From: an uncultured Clostridia bacterium
GTDB taxonomy: Bacteria > Bacillota > Clostridia > Oscillospirales > Acutalibacteraceae
Direction of reading: 5' to 3'
DNA length: 64,000 bases
Assembly (NCBI GenBank): GCA_947305745.1
Contig: CAMZEH010000001.1
Span: 186,001 to 250,000 of the forward strand
The translations under genes were made by a program, and so were the position numbers. This document shows positions 8,095-18,400 of the stretch, piece by piece. A model generated the notes under the pieces. The model did not search any database. It was not told where the DNA came from and was given only the letters and a program-made list of their open reading frames with translations. Within the stretch, counting starts at the first letter, position 1. The number at the start of each line of letters is the position of its first letter.

Positions 8095-9726
8095 ATGATA
8101 ATTATAAACGGACTCGGCGTTTCCGAGGGTATCGCGATGGGGAAACTGTCGCTTAGGGAAATAATAAGACCTGATATATCAAAAAAGTATATTGATGACA
8201 TAGACGCCGAAATAAATCGATATTTTTCGGCAAGGGAGCAGACGTACAAAAAGCTTGATGAGATGTATGAAAACGCTTTGAAACAATGCGGAGAGCGTGA
8301 GGCGGAGCTTTTTCAGGTACATAAAATGATGATCGAAGATGACGACTATCAAGAGAGCATTTTGAATCTGATTAAAGCCGAGCATCAAAACGCAGAACAT
8401 GCGGTAAAAGTGACGTCGAGTAAGTTTTTTGATATGTTTTTGCAGATGGACGACGACTATATGAAAAGCCGCGCGGAAGACGTCAGAGCGATTTCACGAA
8501 TGCTGGTCGATTCGCTTGTCGGCGGAGATCTTGACGGCATGAAAGATATTAAGCCCGGTTCGATTGTGTTTGCAAATGATATCAGTCCGGGAGAAATATC
8601 AAAATTCAAGCAAAGAGGTGTTGCCGGACTCCTTGCGTCGTCAGGCTCAAAGAATTCCCACGCTTCGATACTTGCAAGAGTTATGGGCATACCGACGATA
8701 GTCGGCGTGGGCGATGGAATAAAGCAAGAATTCTTTGGTAAAAACGTGATTCTTGACGGCTCGGGCGGAGAGATTTACATCGAGCCCGATGAAGAAACTC
8801 ACAAAAGTTTTATTATAAAAATTGAGGCTCTTAATAATCAAAATATCGAGCTTGAAAAATATAGGGGCAAAGAGAGCATAACAAAGAGTGGCAAAAAGAT
8901 AGATGTTTATGCAAATATGAATAATCCGAGTGAGCTTTCGGAGATACTCACGAGCGACGCCGAGGGGATAGGGCTTTTCAGGACGGAATTTTTGTATCTC
9001 GGCAGGGATTCATATCCGAGCGAAGAAGAGCAGTTCCAGATTTATAAAAATATCGGTATGAACATGAACGGCAAGAAAGTAATTGTTCGCACGCTTGATA
9101 TCGGCTCTGATAAGCAAGAAAAATACATGAACTTCCCAAAAGAAGAAAACCCCGCGCTCGGTTACCGCGGCATAAGGGTTTGCCTTAATAACCCCGAAAT
9201 CTTCAAAACTCAGCTCAGAGCTATTTACAGAGCTTCGCAGTACGGCAATTTTTCGATAATGTTTCCGATGATAATTTCCGTAGATGAAATCAGAGAGATT
9301 AAAAATTTAGTTCTGGACGTAAAAGAGGAGCTTTCGGAAAAGGGCATTAAATTCAACGAAAACGTTCCTTTGGGAGTAATGATTGAAACTCCCGCAGCAG
9401 CGATTTTGAGCGATGATTTGGCGGAAGAAGTACAGTTTTTCAGCATCGGCACGAACGATTTAACGCAGTATACACTCGCACTCGACAGACAAAACAGTAT
9501 GGTCGGGGATAAGTTTAACAGCAGTAGCGAAGCGGTTTTGAGGTTCATTGAAATAATAGTAAAAAACGCGCACGCCAAGAATATACCCGTTGGGATTTGC
9601 GGCGAAATGGCGAGCGATAAAACTATCACCGAACAGCTTTTAAATCTCGGAGTAGACGAACTGTCGGTGTCGCCGAAATCAGTACTTGCGATTCGCAAAA
9701 ATGTTATATTATCAAACGCAAAATAA
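8095..9726 (+). CDS. ptsI: PTS enzyme I (PEP-protein phosphotransferase)
   Basis: A 543-residue cytosolic enzyme that autophosphorylates from PEP and phosphorylates HPr. The N-terminal part holds the HPr-binding and phosphohistidine domains, with the active His in KNSHASILARVMGIP (about residue 188). The C-terminal PEP-binding barrel shows GIGLFRTEFLY, NPALGYRGIR, the EIREIKNLVLD region, FSIGTNDLTQY and the active-site Cys in GICGEMASD. The length is slightly below the typical 570, mainly in loops. It is the second gene of the operon. Confidence 0.96.
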   Translation: MIIINGLGVSEGIAMGKLSLREIIRPDISKKYIDDIDAEINRYFSAREQTYKKLDEMYENALKQCGEREAELFQVHKMMIEDDDYQESILNLIKAEHQNAEHAVKVTSSKFFDMFLQMDDDYMKSRAEDVRAISRMLVDSLVGGDLDGMKDIKPGSIVFANDISPGEISKFKQRGVAGLLASSGSKNSHASILARVMGIPTIVGVGDGIKQEFFGKNVILDGSGGEIYIEPDEETHKSFIIKIEALNNQNIELEKYRGKESITKSGKKIDVYANMNNPSELSEILTSDAEGIGLFRTEFLYLGRDSYPSEEEQFQIYKNIGMNMNGKKVIVRTLDIGSDKQEKYMNFPKEENPALGYRGIRVCLNNPEIFKTQLRAIYRASQYGNFSIMFPMIISVDEIREIKNLVLDVKEELSEKGIKFNENVPLGVMIETPAAAILSDDLAEEVQFFSIGTNDLTQYTLALDRQNSMVGDKFNSSSEAVLRFIEIIVKNAHAKNIPVGICGEMASDKTITEQLLNLGVDELSVSPKSVLAIRKNVILSNAK

Positions 9727-9747
9727 AGTTTAAGGAGAGAAATTAAA

Positions 9748-10212
9748 TTGAGTAACGTAAAAACAATGGTTTCGCCGCAAAACGGCAGAGTAACGACGGT
9801 CTTGGAAATCCCCGATGAAGTCTTTTCGGAGAAAATTTTGGGTGACGGTATAGCGGTTATTCCTACGAGCGATGAAATTGTTTCACCCGTCGACGGAGAG
9901 ATAATTCAAATAGCTGAAACCGGGCATGCTTTTTGTATAAAGTCGGACGACGGCGTAGAAATTCTGATTCACGTCGGAGTTGATACAGTAAGTCTTAAAG
10001 GGCAAGGTTTTGTTTCGCTTGTAAAAGTCGGGCAAAAGGTCAATGCCGGAGATTTAATTGGAACGGCGGACCTCGAGATGATAAAGGAAAACGGATACCC
10101 GACTCATACGGCGGTTTTAATCACGAATATGAGTATGATTGACACTATGGAAGTACACTCGGGGCAGGCGGAAGCCGGTAAAACCGTGGCTTTATCGTAC
10201 ACGCTAAAATAA
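9748..10212 (+). CDS. crr: PTS glucose-type IIA protein
   Basis: A 154-residue free-standing IIA of the glucose family. The two active-site histidines are visible: H60 in ETGHAFCIKS and H75, the phosphorylated one, in EILIHVGVDTV. The TTG start is supported by AAGGAGA 10 nt upstream. It relays phosphate from HPr to the IIB domain of the next gene. In many Bacillota this domain is fused to IICB, but here it is a separate protein. Confidence 0.92.
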   Translation: MSNVKTMVSPQNGRVTTVLEIPDEVFSEKILGDGIAVIPTSDEIVSPVDGEIIQIAETGHAFCIKSDDGVEILIHVGVDTVSLKGQGFVSLVKVGQKVNAGDLIGTADLEMIKENGYPTHTAVLITNMSMIDTMEVHSGQAEAGKTVALSYTLK

Positions 10213-10298
10213 AATGCAAATTTTACTTGATTTAATTTCATAGATTGTATATAAAGTGATTGTACTCATTTAAATATAATTGAAAGCGGGGCTTATGG

Positions 10299-11918
10299 AT
10301 GGAAAGTATATCCACAAGTAAGAAAGGTCTAAAAGGTTGGTTTGAGGCGTGTTTCAGCACACTCCAAAAGGTAGGAAAGGCGTTTATGTTTCCGATAGCA
10401 TTGCTGCCTGTTGCGGGGCTTTTGCTGGGCATAGGCGCGGCGTTTACGCAGCCACAGATGATAAGTGCTTACGGGCTTGAGTGGATTCTCGGCGAAGGAA
10501 CGTTTTTAAACGCAGTTTTGATGGTAATGAAAAATACGGGCGATATAATTTTTGCAAATTTGCCCATAATTTTCGCGGTGGGCGTGGCGCTAGGAATGGC
10601 AACTCACGAAAAAGGTGTCGCGGCTCTTTCAGGAGTAATAGCGTTTTTGATTATGCATGAAACTATTCATACTTTACTTATGCTCACAGGCAAGCTTGAA
10701 CGCGGAGCCATGCTCGATGGTACGATTTCAAGCGCTTGCGGCATAACTTCTCTTGATATGGGCGTTTTTGGCGGTATTTTGGTTGGCCTCGGCGTTGCGT
10801 ATCTCCATAATAAATTTTATAAAATCAAATTACCGACTGTTTTATCCTTTTTTGGTGGCATTAGATTTGTTCCGATAATTTCGGCCGTTGTATACATTCT
10901 CGTCGGTGTTGCGATGTTCTTCGCATGGCCGTGGGTTCAAATTGGAATGCACAGTCTTGGTGCGCTCGTTTTACAGTCAAAATATATCGGTACATTTATC
11001 TATGGAATTATTGAAAGAGCGCTTATTCCGTTCGGGCTTCACCATGTGTTTTATATGCCGTTCTGGCAGACGAACCTTGGCGGAATGGAAATCGTCGATG
11101 GTACCTTTGTATCGGGCGCACAAAATATATTCTTTGCGCAGCTTGCGTCGCCAAATGTCTCTAAATTTAGCGTAGACGCAGCAAGATTCATGACAGGTAA
11201 ATTCCCGTTTATGATTTTCGGGCTTCCGGGCGCTGCACTTGCAATGTATACCACGGCGAAATCGAACAAGCGTAAAATCGTCGGAGGACTTCTTCTCTCA
11301 GCAGCGATCACAGCGATGCTTACGGGTATTACGGAGCCAATTGAATTCACATTCTTATTCGTTGCGCCGATGCTCTATGCCGTACACTGCGTTTTTGCGG
11401 GACTTTCGTTCATGCTTATGCATCTTCTCGGTGTTGCAGTCGGAATGACGTTTTCAGGCGGAATTATAGACCTTATTCTTTTCGGAGTAATCCAAGGAAA
11501 TGCAAAAACAAACTGGGTTTATGTCATACCCGTCGGAATAGCGTATTTCATTCTCTACTATTTCGTGTTCAGGTTTGCGATAAAGAAATTCAATTTAATG
11601 ACCCCCGGCCGTGAAGAAGATGAAATAGAGTCAAAACTTTTCACACGTAAAGACTATGACGCGGCGAAAAAATCAGGCACATCGGAACTCATTTTGGAAG
11701 GCCTTGGCGGCGTAGATAATATTGAAGATTTAGATTGCTGTGCGACAAGACTCAGAGTGAAAGTTAAAGATATGGAAAAAATCAACAGTGATATTTTGAA
11801 ACAAAGTGGGGCCGCAGGAGTAATCAAAAAAGGCGAAGGCATTCAGGTTGTTTATGGGCCGAGGGTAACTGTTATTAAAAGCGAACTCGAGGACTATATG
11901 GGAGCTTTGGAAAAATAA
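10299..11918 (+). CDS. PTS sugar permease IICB, glucose/maltose/N-acetylglucosamine superfamily
   Basis: A 539-residue membrane permease. IIC occupies residues of about 25-430 with some ten hydrophobic helices and family motifs FPIALLPVAGLLLGIG, GLHHVFYMPFW and GITEPIEFTFLF. IIB occupies about 460-535 with the phosphorylated cysteine in LDCCATRLRV. It imports and phosphorylates a hexose. Glucose or maltose is likely from the overall family, but the sequence alone does not separate these from other glucosides. It is the last gene of the PTS operon and is followed by a terminator. The ATG at 10299 follows AAAGCGGGG. An ATG four bases earlier is out of frame. Confidence 0.9.
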   Translation: MESISTSKKGLKGWFEACFSTLQKVGKAFMFPIALLPVAGLLLGIGAAFTQPQMISAYGLEWILGEGTFLNAVLMVMKNTGDIIFANLPIIFAVGVALGMATHEKGVAALSGVIAFLIMHETIHTLLMLTGKLERGAMLDGTISSACGITSLDMGVFGGILVGLGVAYLHNKFYKIKLPTVLSFFGGIRFVPIISAVVYILVGVAMFFAWPWVQIGMHSLGALVLQSKYIGTFIYGIIERALIPFGLHHVFYMPFWQTNLGGMEIVDGTFVSGAQNIFFAQLASPNVSKFSVDAARFMTGKFPFMIFGLPGAALAMYTTAKSNKRKIVGGLLLSAAITAMLTGITEPIEFTFLFVAPMLYAVHCVFAGLSFMLMHLLGVAVGMTFSGGIIDLILFGVIQGNAKTNWVYVIPVGIAYFILYYFVFRFAIKKFNLMTPGREEDEIESKLFTRKDYDAAKKSGTSELILEGLGGVDNIEDLDCCATRLRVKVKDMEKINSDILKQSGAAGVIKKGEGIQVVYGPRVTVIKSELEDYMGALEK

Positions 11919-11939
11919 AAATTGGATTTTAAATAATCA

Positions 11940-11967
11940 GCCACTCGTAATGGGTGGCGTTTATTTT
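11940..11967 (+). terminator. Terminator of the PTS operon
   Basis: GCCACTC and GGGTGGC form a 7-bp stem (one G-T) with a 5-nt loop, followed by GTTTATTTT. Confidence 0.75.
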
Positions 11968-12024
11968 GTGAATAAATCCACTTAAAATCTTTAAGGCCCT
12001 TTAAAATTTTTTTATAAAAAAGAC

Positions 12025-12052
12025 TTGTATAAATCTAAGTTTGTGGTAAAAT
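12025..12052 (+). promoter_or_regulatory. Promoter of tRNA-Val
   Basis: TTGTAT, 16-nt spacer, TAAAAT, ending 12 nt before the tRNA. Confidence 0.5.
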
Positions 12053-12064
12053 ATATTTTGCCAT

Positions 12065-12141
12065 GGACGCATAGCTCAGTTGGTTAGAGCGTTCGCCTCA
12101 CACGCGAGAGGTCAAGGGTTCGAGTCCCTTTGTGTCCACCA
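12065..12141 (+). tRNA. tRNA-Val (anticodon CAC)
   Basis: A complete cloverleaf. The 7-bp acceptor stem is GGACGCA with TGTGTCC (one G-T). The D-arm is GCTC/GAGC. The anticodon stem is TTCGC/GCGAG around loop CTCACAC, giving CAC for GUG valine codons. The T-arm is AAGGG/CCCTT with TTCGAGT, and CCA is encoded. It stands alone. Confidence 0.95.
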
Positions 12142-12149
12142 AATTCCAT

Positions 12150-12204
12150 CTGCTGATTGTTTTTGCTTGGGTTTTTCTTTGCAAAAAGTCGGCAGTGTTT
12201 TTTT
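12150..12204 (+). terminator. Terminator after tRNA-Val
   Basis: A long two-part stem: CTGCTGA with TCGGCAG outside, and TTTTTGC with GCAAAAA inside. Seven T follow. Confidence 0.7.
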
Positions 12205-12205
12205 G

Positions 12206-12234
12206 TTGACTTTTTGTTTCATTTAGTTTACAAT
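12206..12234 (+). promoter_or_regulatory. Promoter of the first secreted orphan gene
   Basis: TTGACT, 17-nt spacer, TACAAT, directly after the tRNA terminator and 38 nt before the ATG. Confidence 0.65.
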
Positions 12235-12272
12235 GTGTTTGCCAGGCTATTAACTAATTGAAAGGAAAAACC

Positions 12273-12788
12273 ATGAGAATAAAAAATATATATAAGAAAT
12301 TAGCCATACTATCACTATTTTCAGCTTCATTATTACAAATAACACCTGCTTCGGCTATGATGTCAGACGGCCCAAAATGTTATGTGCCTTCTGTGGTAAA
12401 AGAGCGTCAAATCAGTCTTTATATGCCCGGTAATAGAGTTGTTACCGTGATTTTACTCAATTTTTCCGAATATGATTTGTCGGCATATTTGGAAAGAGGG
12501 GTAAATGCGCTGCTTGGCGATTTACAAAGAAAGTTTGATAATATAATTTCTATTAGAAAATTAACCTTGCAAAAAGTAACTCAGGATAAAATCAGCGAAA
12601 TGAGCAGCGACGAGAAGTTTTTGTGCGTTGACGACGAAATGCTTATATCGCGTAGCACCAATGGTGACGTATGGGTGATTTTCAGTAAATTGCCGCAAGG
12701 TTTTTTAGATGCGCCCGTTAAAGACGCTTTTTGCAAAAATCCCGCTTTACTCCATAGGGCTAATCGATACGCCGTAAAAAGAACATAA
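12273..12788 (+). CDS. Sec-secreted protein of unknown function
   Basis: A 171-residue preprotein. The N-terminus (MRIKNIYKK, then a hydrophobic core, then TPASA before MMSDG) is a typical Sec signal peptide with an A-x-A cleavage site near residue 28. About 143 mature residues are predicted outside the cell. The mature part has three cysteines and no family that I recognise. The ATG fits the GAAAGGA site, while the upstream in-frame TTG lies before that site. It has its own promoter and no clear terminator. Being a monocistronic secreted protein beside a tRNA gene, it could be acquired, but there are no mobile-element signs. Confidence 0.65.
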   Translation: MRIKNIYKKLAILSLFSASLLQITPASAMMSDGPKCYVPSVVKERQISLYMPGNRVVTVILLNFSEYDLSAYLERGVNALLGDLQRKFDNIISIRKLTLQKVTQDKISEMSSDEKFLCVDDEMLISRSTNGDVWVIFSKLPQGFLDAPVKDAFCKNPALLHRANRYAVKRT

Positions 12789-12839
12789 TTTTCGGACGTT
12801 TTTTAGAAATCATCTTATTTTGGAGTTTTAGTGAGTATC

Positions 12840-12987
12840 TGGGGTTCCACATAATTTTAACTGCATTGGATTTTCGGATATGAATTCGCTCTGGCATTTG
12901 GCGTTTAACCATGATGTGGTTAAGATGCTACGGAGACTGTTGCCTGGTCGACGAGTATTACAATGTATCCCACAGTGAGACTCCCCA
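12840..12987. ncRNA. Possible rod-like structured RNA, or long leader of the next gene
   Basis: The interval between the two secreted-protein genes has no open frame. It contains five nested complementary segments in order: TGGGG (12840-12844) with CCCCA (12983-12987), GGATA (12876-12880) with TATCC (12966-12970), AATTCG with CGAGTATT (12883-12888 / 12952-12959, one bulge), GGCA with TGCC (12893-12896 / 12941-12944), and an apical GCGTTTAACC / GGTTAAGATGC hairpin (12901-12928). A single extended rod with internal loops recalls 6S RNA, but no 6S sequence signature is recognised and there is no T-rich terminator. Orientation is not settled. Confidence 0.3.
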
Positions 12988-13070
12988 CTATTTGATTTAA
13001 AATATTCAAATTCCTATTTGTGTTTAGCTCAAGCGAGTTATAAATTTAATAATTTAGAAGGTGTATAATT

Positions 13071-13847
13071 ATGAAAACGAGAAATTTAGTATGCAAATTA
13101 GTCATTGCCGTTCTATCTTTAGGTGCTTTGGTATCCGCAAATTTTTCAGCCTTAGCTGCAGGGCCTGCTGTGAGTTTTGAAGATGCCCGGGAGCGTTGCC
13201 AAAATTTTTTTGCGCAACGCCAACAAAGACTGGATCTTGTTGCGTTACGCAACGCCATTGGGAAATTGGTCTCTAAGTATTACAACCCGAGCTTGACGGC
13301 AGGGTTTTATGGGCTTCAACAATTGCGCAAGCATACTCCGGAATTTAATAAGCAGACGCGAGCTTTGCAAAAACAATATTTTAATTTGGTGGCACAAGCA
13401 CAAGTCCCTTACTTTAGAGAAATACTCCCTTGTATCATTGATCCTAAGATGAAAGATTTAAGCGACGATGATCAGTATTCACTTGACGTATTTAAAAGAT
13501 GGGCCGATGAATATATAGAAAACTTTGAAAAAGTATACAGTTTTATGGGGCTACATTTTATGGAGGAAAACGACGGAGGTAAAGCTCAGCCGCGGGTTAG
13601 CATTGTTAGCATATGTGGCGAGTGCATGAACGAAGGCCGAAGTGACGAAATTATTGATGTTATAAAAGGTTATTGTTGGCCATGCTACGAGGAGGATAAC
13701 CTGGATCGTTCGAGGGTTAACAATTCGTATCTGGAAATGGTAAAGCTCTATCGTTTCCTTAAATTATCCGAAATGCAAGGTAAGGTATGGCTTGATGAGT
13801 CGGGTGAATTTGAGAGTGACAGCACTACTGTTTGTAGTGATTTTTAA
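13071..13847 (+). CDS. Sec-secreted protein with paired CxxC motifs, unknown function
   Basis: A 258-residue preprotein. A Sec signal peptide is clear (MKTRNLVCK, a hydrophobic stretch, then FSALA cut before AGPAV near residue 29). The mature part is mainly helical. It carries a CGEC motif (about 181-184) and a CWPC motif 16 residues later (about 201-204), a spacing compatible with a four-cysteine zinc site, or with paired disulfides in an exported protein. No family is recognised. The ATG lies 9 nt after AGAAGGTG. It shares its neighbourhood and secretion route with the gene at 12273, but I see no sequence similarity between them. It converges on tyrS through a shared terminator. Confidence 0.68.
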   Translation: MKTRNLVCKLVIAVLSLGALVSANFSALAAGPAVSFEDARERCQNFFAQRQQRLDLVALRNAIGKLVSKYYNPSLTAGFYGLQQLRKHTPEFNKQTRALQKQYFNLVAQAQVPYFREILPCIIDPKMKDLSDDDQYSLDVFKRWADEYIENFEKVYSFMGLHFMEENDGGKAQPRVSIVSICGECMNEGRSDEIIDVIKGYCWPCYEEDNLDRSRVNNSYLEMVKLYRFLKLSEMQGKVWLDESGEFESDSTTVCSDF

Positions 13848-13857
13848 TTAAAAAAAT

Positions 13858-13885
13858 AGCAGCCACGCTATTCAGTGTGGCTGCT
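13858..13885. terminator. Bidirectional terminator between the secreted-protein gene and tyrS
   Basis: An 11-bp stem AGCAGCCACGC / GTGTGGCTGCT with a 6-nt loop. T-rich tracts lie on both sides (TTTTTTT on the minus side). The tyrS stop codon is inside the hairpin. Confidence 0.8.
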
Positions 13886-15106
13886 TTCAAGTTTTATTTT
13901 TTTATAAACTTTTTTACCCTTGCGAACGATTATGTCTTTTTCTAAAGTTGATTTTGAAATCGCATGATAAACATCTGTTATTTTTTCGTCATTAACCGTA
14001 ATGCCACCTTGCTGTATGAGCCTGCGAGCTTCGCTCTTTGACGGGCACATTTCAGCTTTGCAAAGTAAGTCCAAAATCAAAATTTTGTCGTCTGTTAAAT
14101 CGCTTTTATCAATTTTGAACTTTGGCATATTTTCGTCGGAACGCCCTGCCTCAAAAAGAGCTTTTGCCGATTGCATACATTTTTTTGCTTCCTCTTCGCC
14201 GTGGACAAGTTTTGTTATCTCAAATGCCAAAATTTCCTTAGCTTTGTTGATTTCTTGCCCTTCGAGTTTTTCGTATTCCGCAATTTCTTCAACAGGCAAG
14301 TAAGTTAACATCTTCATGCAGTTTATAACGTCCTTATCGCCGACATTTCTCCAGTACTGGTAAAATTCATACGGCGAAGTTTTATCGGGGTCGAGCCAAA
14401 GAGCTCCTTTTTCGGTTTTGCCCATTTTTTTGCCTTCGCTTGTGGTGAGTAGCTTAAAAGTAAGGCCGTAAACTTCTTTTTGGTCACACCTGCGCACGAG
14501 TTCAACTCCCGCAATGATGTTACTCCATTGATCATCGCCGCCAAGCTCCATTTCGCAGCCGTATTTACGGTTAAGGACGAGAAAATCATAGCCCTGCATC
14601 ACCATGTAATTCATCTCAAAGAAAGTAAGGCCGCGCTCAAGACGCTGTTTGTAGCATTCCGCCGCAAGCATCCTATTGACGGAAAAATGTACGCCGATAT
14701 CTCGCAGAAATTCAATATAGTTGAGCCCCGAGAGCCAGTCGGCGTTATTTACAATCATAGCTTTGCCCGGAGTAAAATCAATAAACTTCGAAGCCTGCTT
14801 TTTAAAACATTCGATATTATGCTCGATTTCTTCTCGCGTGAGCATTTTTCTCATGTCGGTTTTGCCTGATGGGTCGCCGATAAGAGCTGTTGCGCCGCCA
14901 AAAAGTATAATCGGAATATGTCCCGCCTTTTGCATGCGCGAAGCAATCATAATTTGCACGAAATGCCCTACGTGTAGTGAATCCGCAGTTGGCTCGAACC
15001 CTATATAAAAGTGAATTTTCCTATTATTCAGTATTTCTTTTACTTTTTCTTCGTTTGTGACTTGTGCTACCAAATCGCGTTTTTGAAGCTCTTCAAAAAT
15101 ATCCAT
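13868..15106 (-). CDS. tyrS: Tyrosyl-tRNA synthetase
   Basis: A 412-residue class I synthetase charging tRNA-Tyr. The HVGH signature is at residues 45-48, and the tyrosine-specific segments GGDDQWSNI and YDFLVL are present. The KMSKS-type loop reads [13 protein letters not shown] (about 225-240). The C-terminal part is an S4 RNA-binding domain ([16 protein letters not shown]). The ATG follows an AGAGGG site. The roughly 100 nt upstream are too short and lack the conserved motifs for a tyrosine T-box leader, so expression is probably not T-box controlled. Confidence 0.96.
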   Translation of the reverse strand: MDIFEELQKRDLVAQVTNEEKVKEILNNRKIHFYIGFEPTADSLHVGHFVQIMIASRMQKAGHIPIILFGGATALIGDPSGKTDMRKMLTREEIEHNIECFKKQASKFIDFTPGKAMIVNNADWLSGLNYIEFLRDIGVHFSVNRMLAAECYKQRLERGLTFFEMNYMVMQGYDFLVLNRKYGCEMELGGDDQWSNIIAGVELVRRCDQKEVYGLTFKLLTTSEGKKMGKTEKGALWLDPDKTSPYEFYQYWRNVGDKDVINCMKMLTYLPVEEIAEYEKLEGQEINKAKEILAFEITKLVHGEEEAKKCMQSAKALFEAGRSDENMPKFKIDKSDLTDDKILILDLLCKAEMCPSKSEARRLIQQGGITVNDEKITDVYHAISKSTLEKDIIVRKGKKVYKKIKLESSHTE

Positions 15107-15162
15107 AATAAAACCCTCTTAAGCAATAAATTCAAAAAAATAAAAAAATCAATTAATTTTAC

Positions 15163-15191
15163 TTGACAAATATTTGAGCGTGCAGTAAAAT
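15163..15191 (+). promoter_or_regulatory. Promoter upstream of rpoBC
   Basis: TTGACA, 17-nt spacer, TAAAAT, in the 311-nt region between tyrS and rpoB. It implies a leader of about 220 nt. The rest of that region is very AT-rich with no other feature seen. No rplL gene precedes rpoB here, unlike the usual arrangement. Confidence 0.55.
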
Positions 15192-15417
15192 AATATATTG
15201 CATTATCTTTTTCTTTAACATGCAAATTACACCCAATATGATAACATTTATTTTTCATAAAATCAAGTAAAAATATATCGTTTTTTGAAATAATATCGCA
15301 AAATAATATCAAATTTAAAGTGTGAAAATTTTGTGAATTTTGATTGCGAATTGATGTGGGTATGATTTTATTTTGAATATAGAATTTTAAAATTATGAAA
15401 CGGAGTGTTTGAAATCT

Positions 15418-18400
15418 ATGGTTAACGTCAAACCTGTGCAGCTTGGTAATACTACCAGAATGAGTTTCTCTAAAATTGATGAGGTGATAAAGTTACCGCA
15501 TCTTTTGGAGGTCCAAAAAGATTCATATAAGTGGTTTTTGGAGGAAGGGCTCAAAGAAGTTTTTGACGACGTGTCGGGGATAACCGATTATACAGGCAAT
15601 TTGGTTTTGGATTTTGTGGATTATACCATGGATATTAACCACCCTAATTATGATATCAACGAGTGCAAGGAGAGGGACAGTACATATGCTGCCGCTCTTA
15701 GGGTCACTGCGCGCCTTTTGAACCGTGAAACGGGTCAAGTGAAAGAATCCGAGGTATTTATGGGCGATTTCCCGATTATGACCGATAGCGGTACGTTCAT
15801 TATTAATGGTGCCGAACGTGTTGTAATTTCGCAGCTTGTGCGTTCGCCAGGCGTGTATTTCAAAATGGAATATGACAAAGGCGGTAAAGAGCTTTTCAGC
15901 TCGACTATAATTCCTAATCGTGGTGCATGGCTCGAGTATGAGAGCGATTCTAACGATATAATATATGTAAGAATTGATAAAAACCGTAAAATCCCGCTCA
16001 CCACGTTTATTCGTGCGCTCGGTCTCGGTACAGACGCAGAAATTACCGAGTATTTCGGCGATGATGAGCATATTTTGGCGACTATTGAAAAAGACGCCTG
16101 TAAAAACATGGAAGAAGCTTTGTTTGAAGTGTATAGAAAGCTTCGTCCGGGCGAGCCTCCTACACTCGAAAATTCTCAAGCGCATATCAACTCGCTCCTC
16201 TTTGACGCCAGGAGATACGACCTTTCAAGAGTCGGAAGATATAAATATAATAAGAAACTTGCGATTTCAAACCGCATAAAAGGTCTCGAGCTTACCCGCC
16301 CAATACCGAACCCGCTTACGGGCGAAATCATCGCAAATGTCGGAGAAGTTATCACCGAAGAAAAGGCCCTTGAAATCGAAAACGCAGGCATTTGCATGGC
16401 GTACGTCAAGAAAGACGATAAAGAAATTAAAATCATATCAAACGGTATGGTCGACATCAATAAATTTGTTAAGTTTGACGCAAAAGCCGAATGCGGTATT
16501 CGTGAGAAAGTTAGATTTAATATACTTTCTGAAATTCTTGCGTCCGCAAAAACGCAAAAGGACCTCAAAATTGCCATAAAGAACCGCAAAGATGAGCTCG
16601 TTCCGAAACACATCATAATAGACGACATTTTCGCATCTATTAACTATATGTTGTGCCTTTCGCACGGAATCGGCGTTACGGACGACATCGATCATTTGGG
16701 CAACCGCAGAATACGTTCAGTCGGCGAACTTCTTCAAAATCAGGTTCGTATCGGTTTTTCGCGCCTTGAAAGAGTTATCCGCGAAAGAATGACGCTCCAA
16801 GCGCAAGATTTGGAAGTCATAACACCGAACGCGCTCATAAATATAAGACCGATTGTTGCGGCAATCAGAGAATTCTTTGGCTCATCGCCTCTTTCGCAGT
16901 TCATGGATCAGACCAATCCGCTTTCCGAACTTACTCATAAACGCCGTTTGTCATCACTCGGACCGGGCGGACTTTCGAGAGATAGGGCAGGATTTGAAGT
17001 TCGTGACGTTCACTATACGCATTATGGACGTATGTGTCCGATTGAGACCCCTGAAGGCGCCAATATAGGACTTATTTCATACCTTTCGACGTTCGCAAAA
17101 GTCAACGAATATGGCTTTGTTGAGGCTCCGTTTAGGCGTGTCGACAAAAAAACGGGTAAAGTAACCGACGAAGTAGTCTATATGACTGCGGACGAGGAAG
17201 ATAATTATGTAGTTGCGCAGGCGAACGAGCCACTCGATAAAAAGGGCTGCTTTGTGCATGCGAAGGTCAATGGCAGACATCGCGATCAGTTCGTTGAGGT
17301 AGAGCGTTCGGAAGTAGATTTCATGGACGTTTCACCGAAAATGGTAGTATCTGTCGCGACAGCGATGATACCTTTCCTCGAAAATGACGACGCAACAAGA
17401 GCTCTCATGGGTTCAAACATGCAGAAGCAAGCCGTTCCGCTTCTTACGAGCGAGGCGCCTATCGTCGGTACCGGAATGGAATACCAAGCGGGCGTAGATT
17501 CGGGTGTTTGTGTGCTTGCTAAGGAAGACGGTTTTGTCGAAAGCGTCAGTGCAGATAAAATTAAAGTTCATTATAATTCAGGTGTGCGCGAGGAATACGA
17601 ACTTATCAAATTTGCGCGCTCAAACCAGAGTACGTGCGTAAATCAGGTGCCGATTGTTTCCGTAGGGCAACAATTCAAAAAAGGCGAAGTTTTGGCAGAC
17701 GGCCCCGCAACCGATAACGGCGAAATCAGTCTTGGGAAAAACGCTCTCATCGGTTTCATGACGTGGGAAGGCTACAACTACGAAGACGCCGTTTTGATAA
17801 GCGAGAAGATTGTCCGCGAAGACGTTTATACTTCGATTCATATAGAAGAATATGAGATTGATTCTCGTGATACCAAACTTGGACCTGAGGAAATTACACG
17901 CGATATTCCAAACGTAAACGAAGATTTGCTCAAAGATTTGGACGAAAACGGAATAATCAGAATTGGTGCAGAAGTTCGTGCAGGGGATATTCTTGTCGGT
18001 AAGGTAACGCCGAAAGGTGAAACTGAACTGACCGCCGAAGAAAGACTTCTCAGAGCGATTTTCGGTGAGAAGGCAAGGGAAGTCAGAGATACATCTCTCC
18101 GCGTTCCGCATGGTGAATACGGCGTTGTTGTTGATGTTAAAGTATTCACGCGCGAAAACTGTAAAGAAGAACTTCAGCCGGGTGTAAATCAGGTTGTAAG
18201 ATGTTATATAGCGCAAAAGAGGAAGATTTCCGTCGGTGATAAAATGGCAGGAAGACACGGTAATAAAGGTGTTGTTTCGAGAATTTTGCCGGTCGAAGAT
18301 ATGCCGTTCTTGCCCGATGGGACTCCGCTTGATATAGTTCTTAATCCGCTGGGCGTTCCTTCGCGTATGAATATCGGTCAGGTCTTGGAAGTGCATCTCG

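Noticed and set aside
12942..12965. Promoter TTGCCT...TACAAT inside the possible structured RNA
   Set aside because: The spacer is only 13 nt, and both hexamers are within the predicted paired region.
15107..15260. T-box leader for tyrS
   Set aside because: The upstream region is AT-rich and only about 100-150 nt long. No T-box consensus or antiterminator pairing is visible on the minus strand.
16880..16985. Rifampicin-resistance changes in RpoB
   Set aside because: The commonly mutated Asp, His and Ser positions are wild type. The Asn-to-Thr difference is at a neighbouring position and not a standard resistance site.
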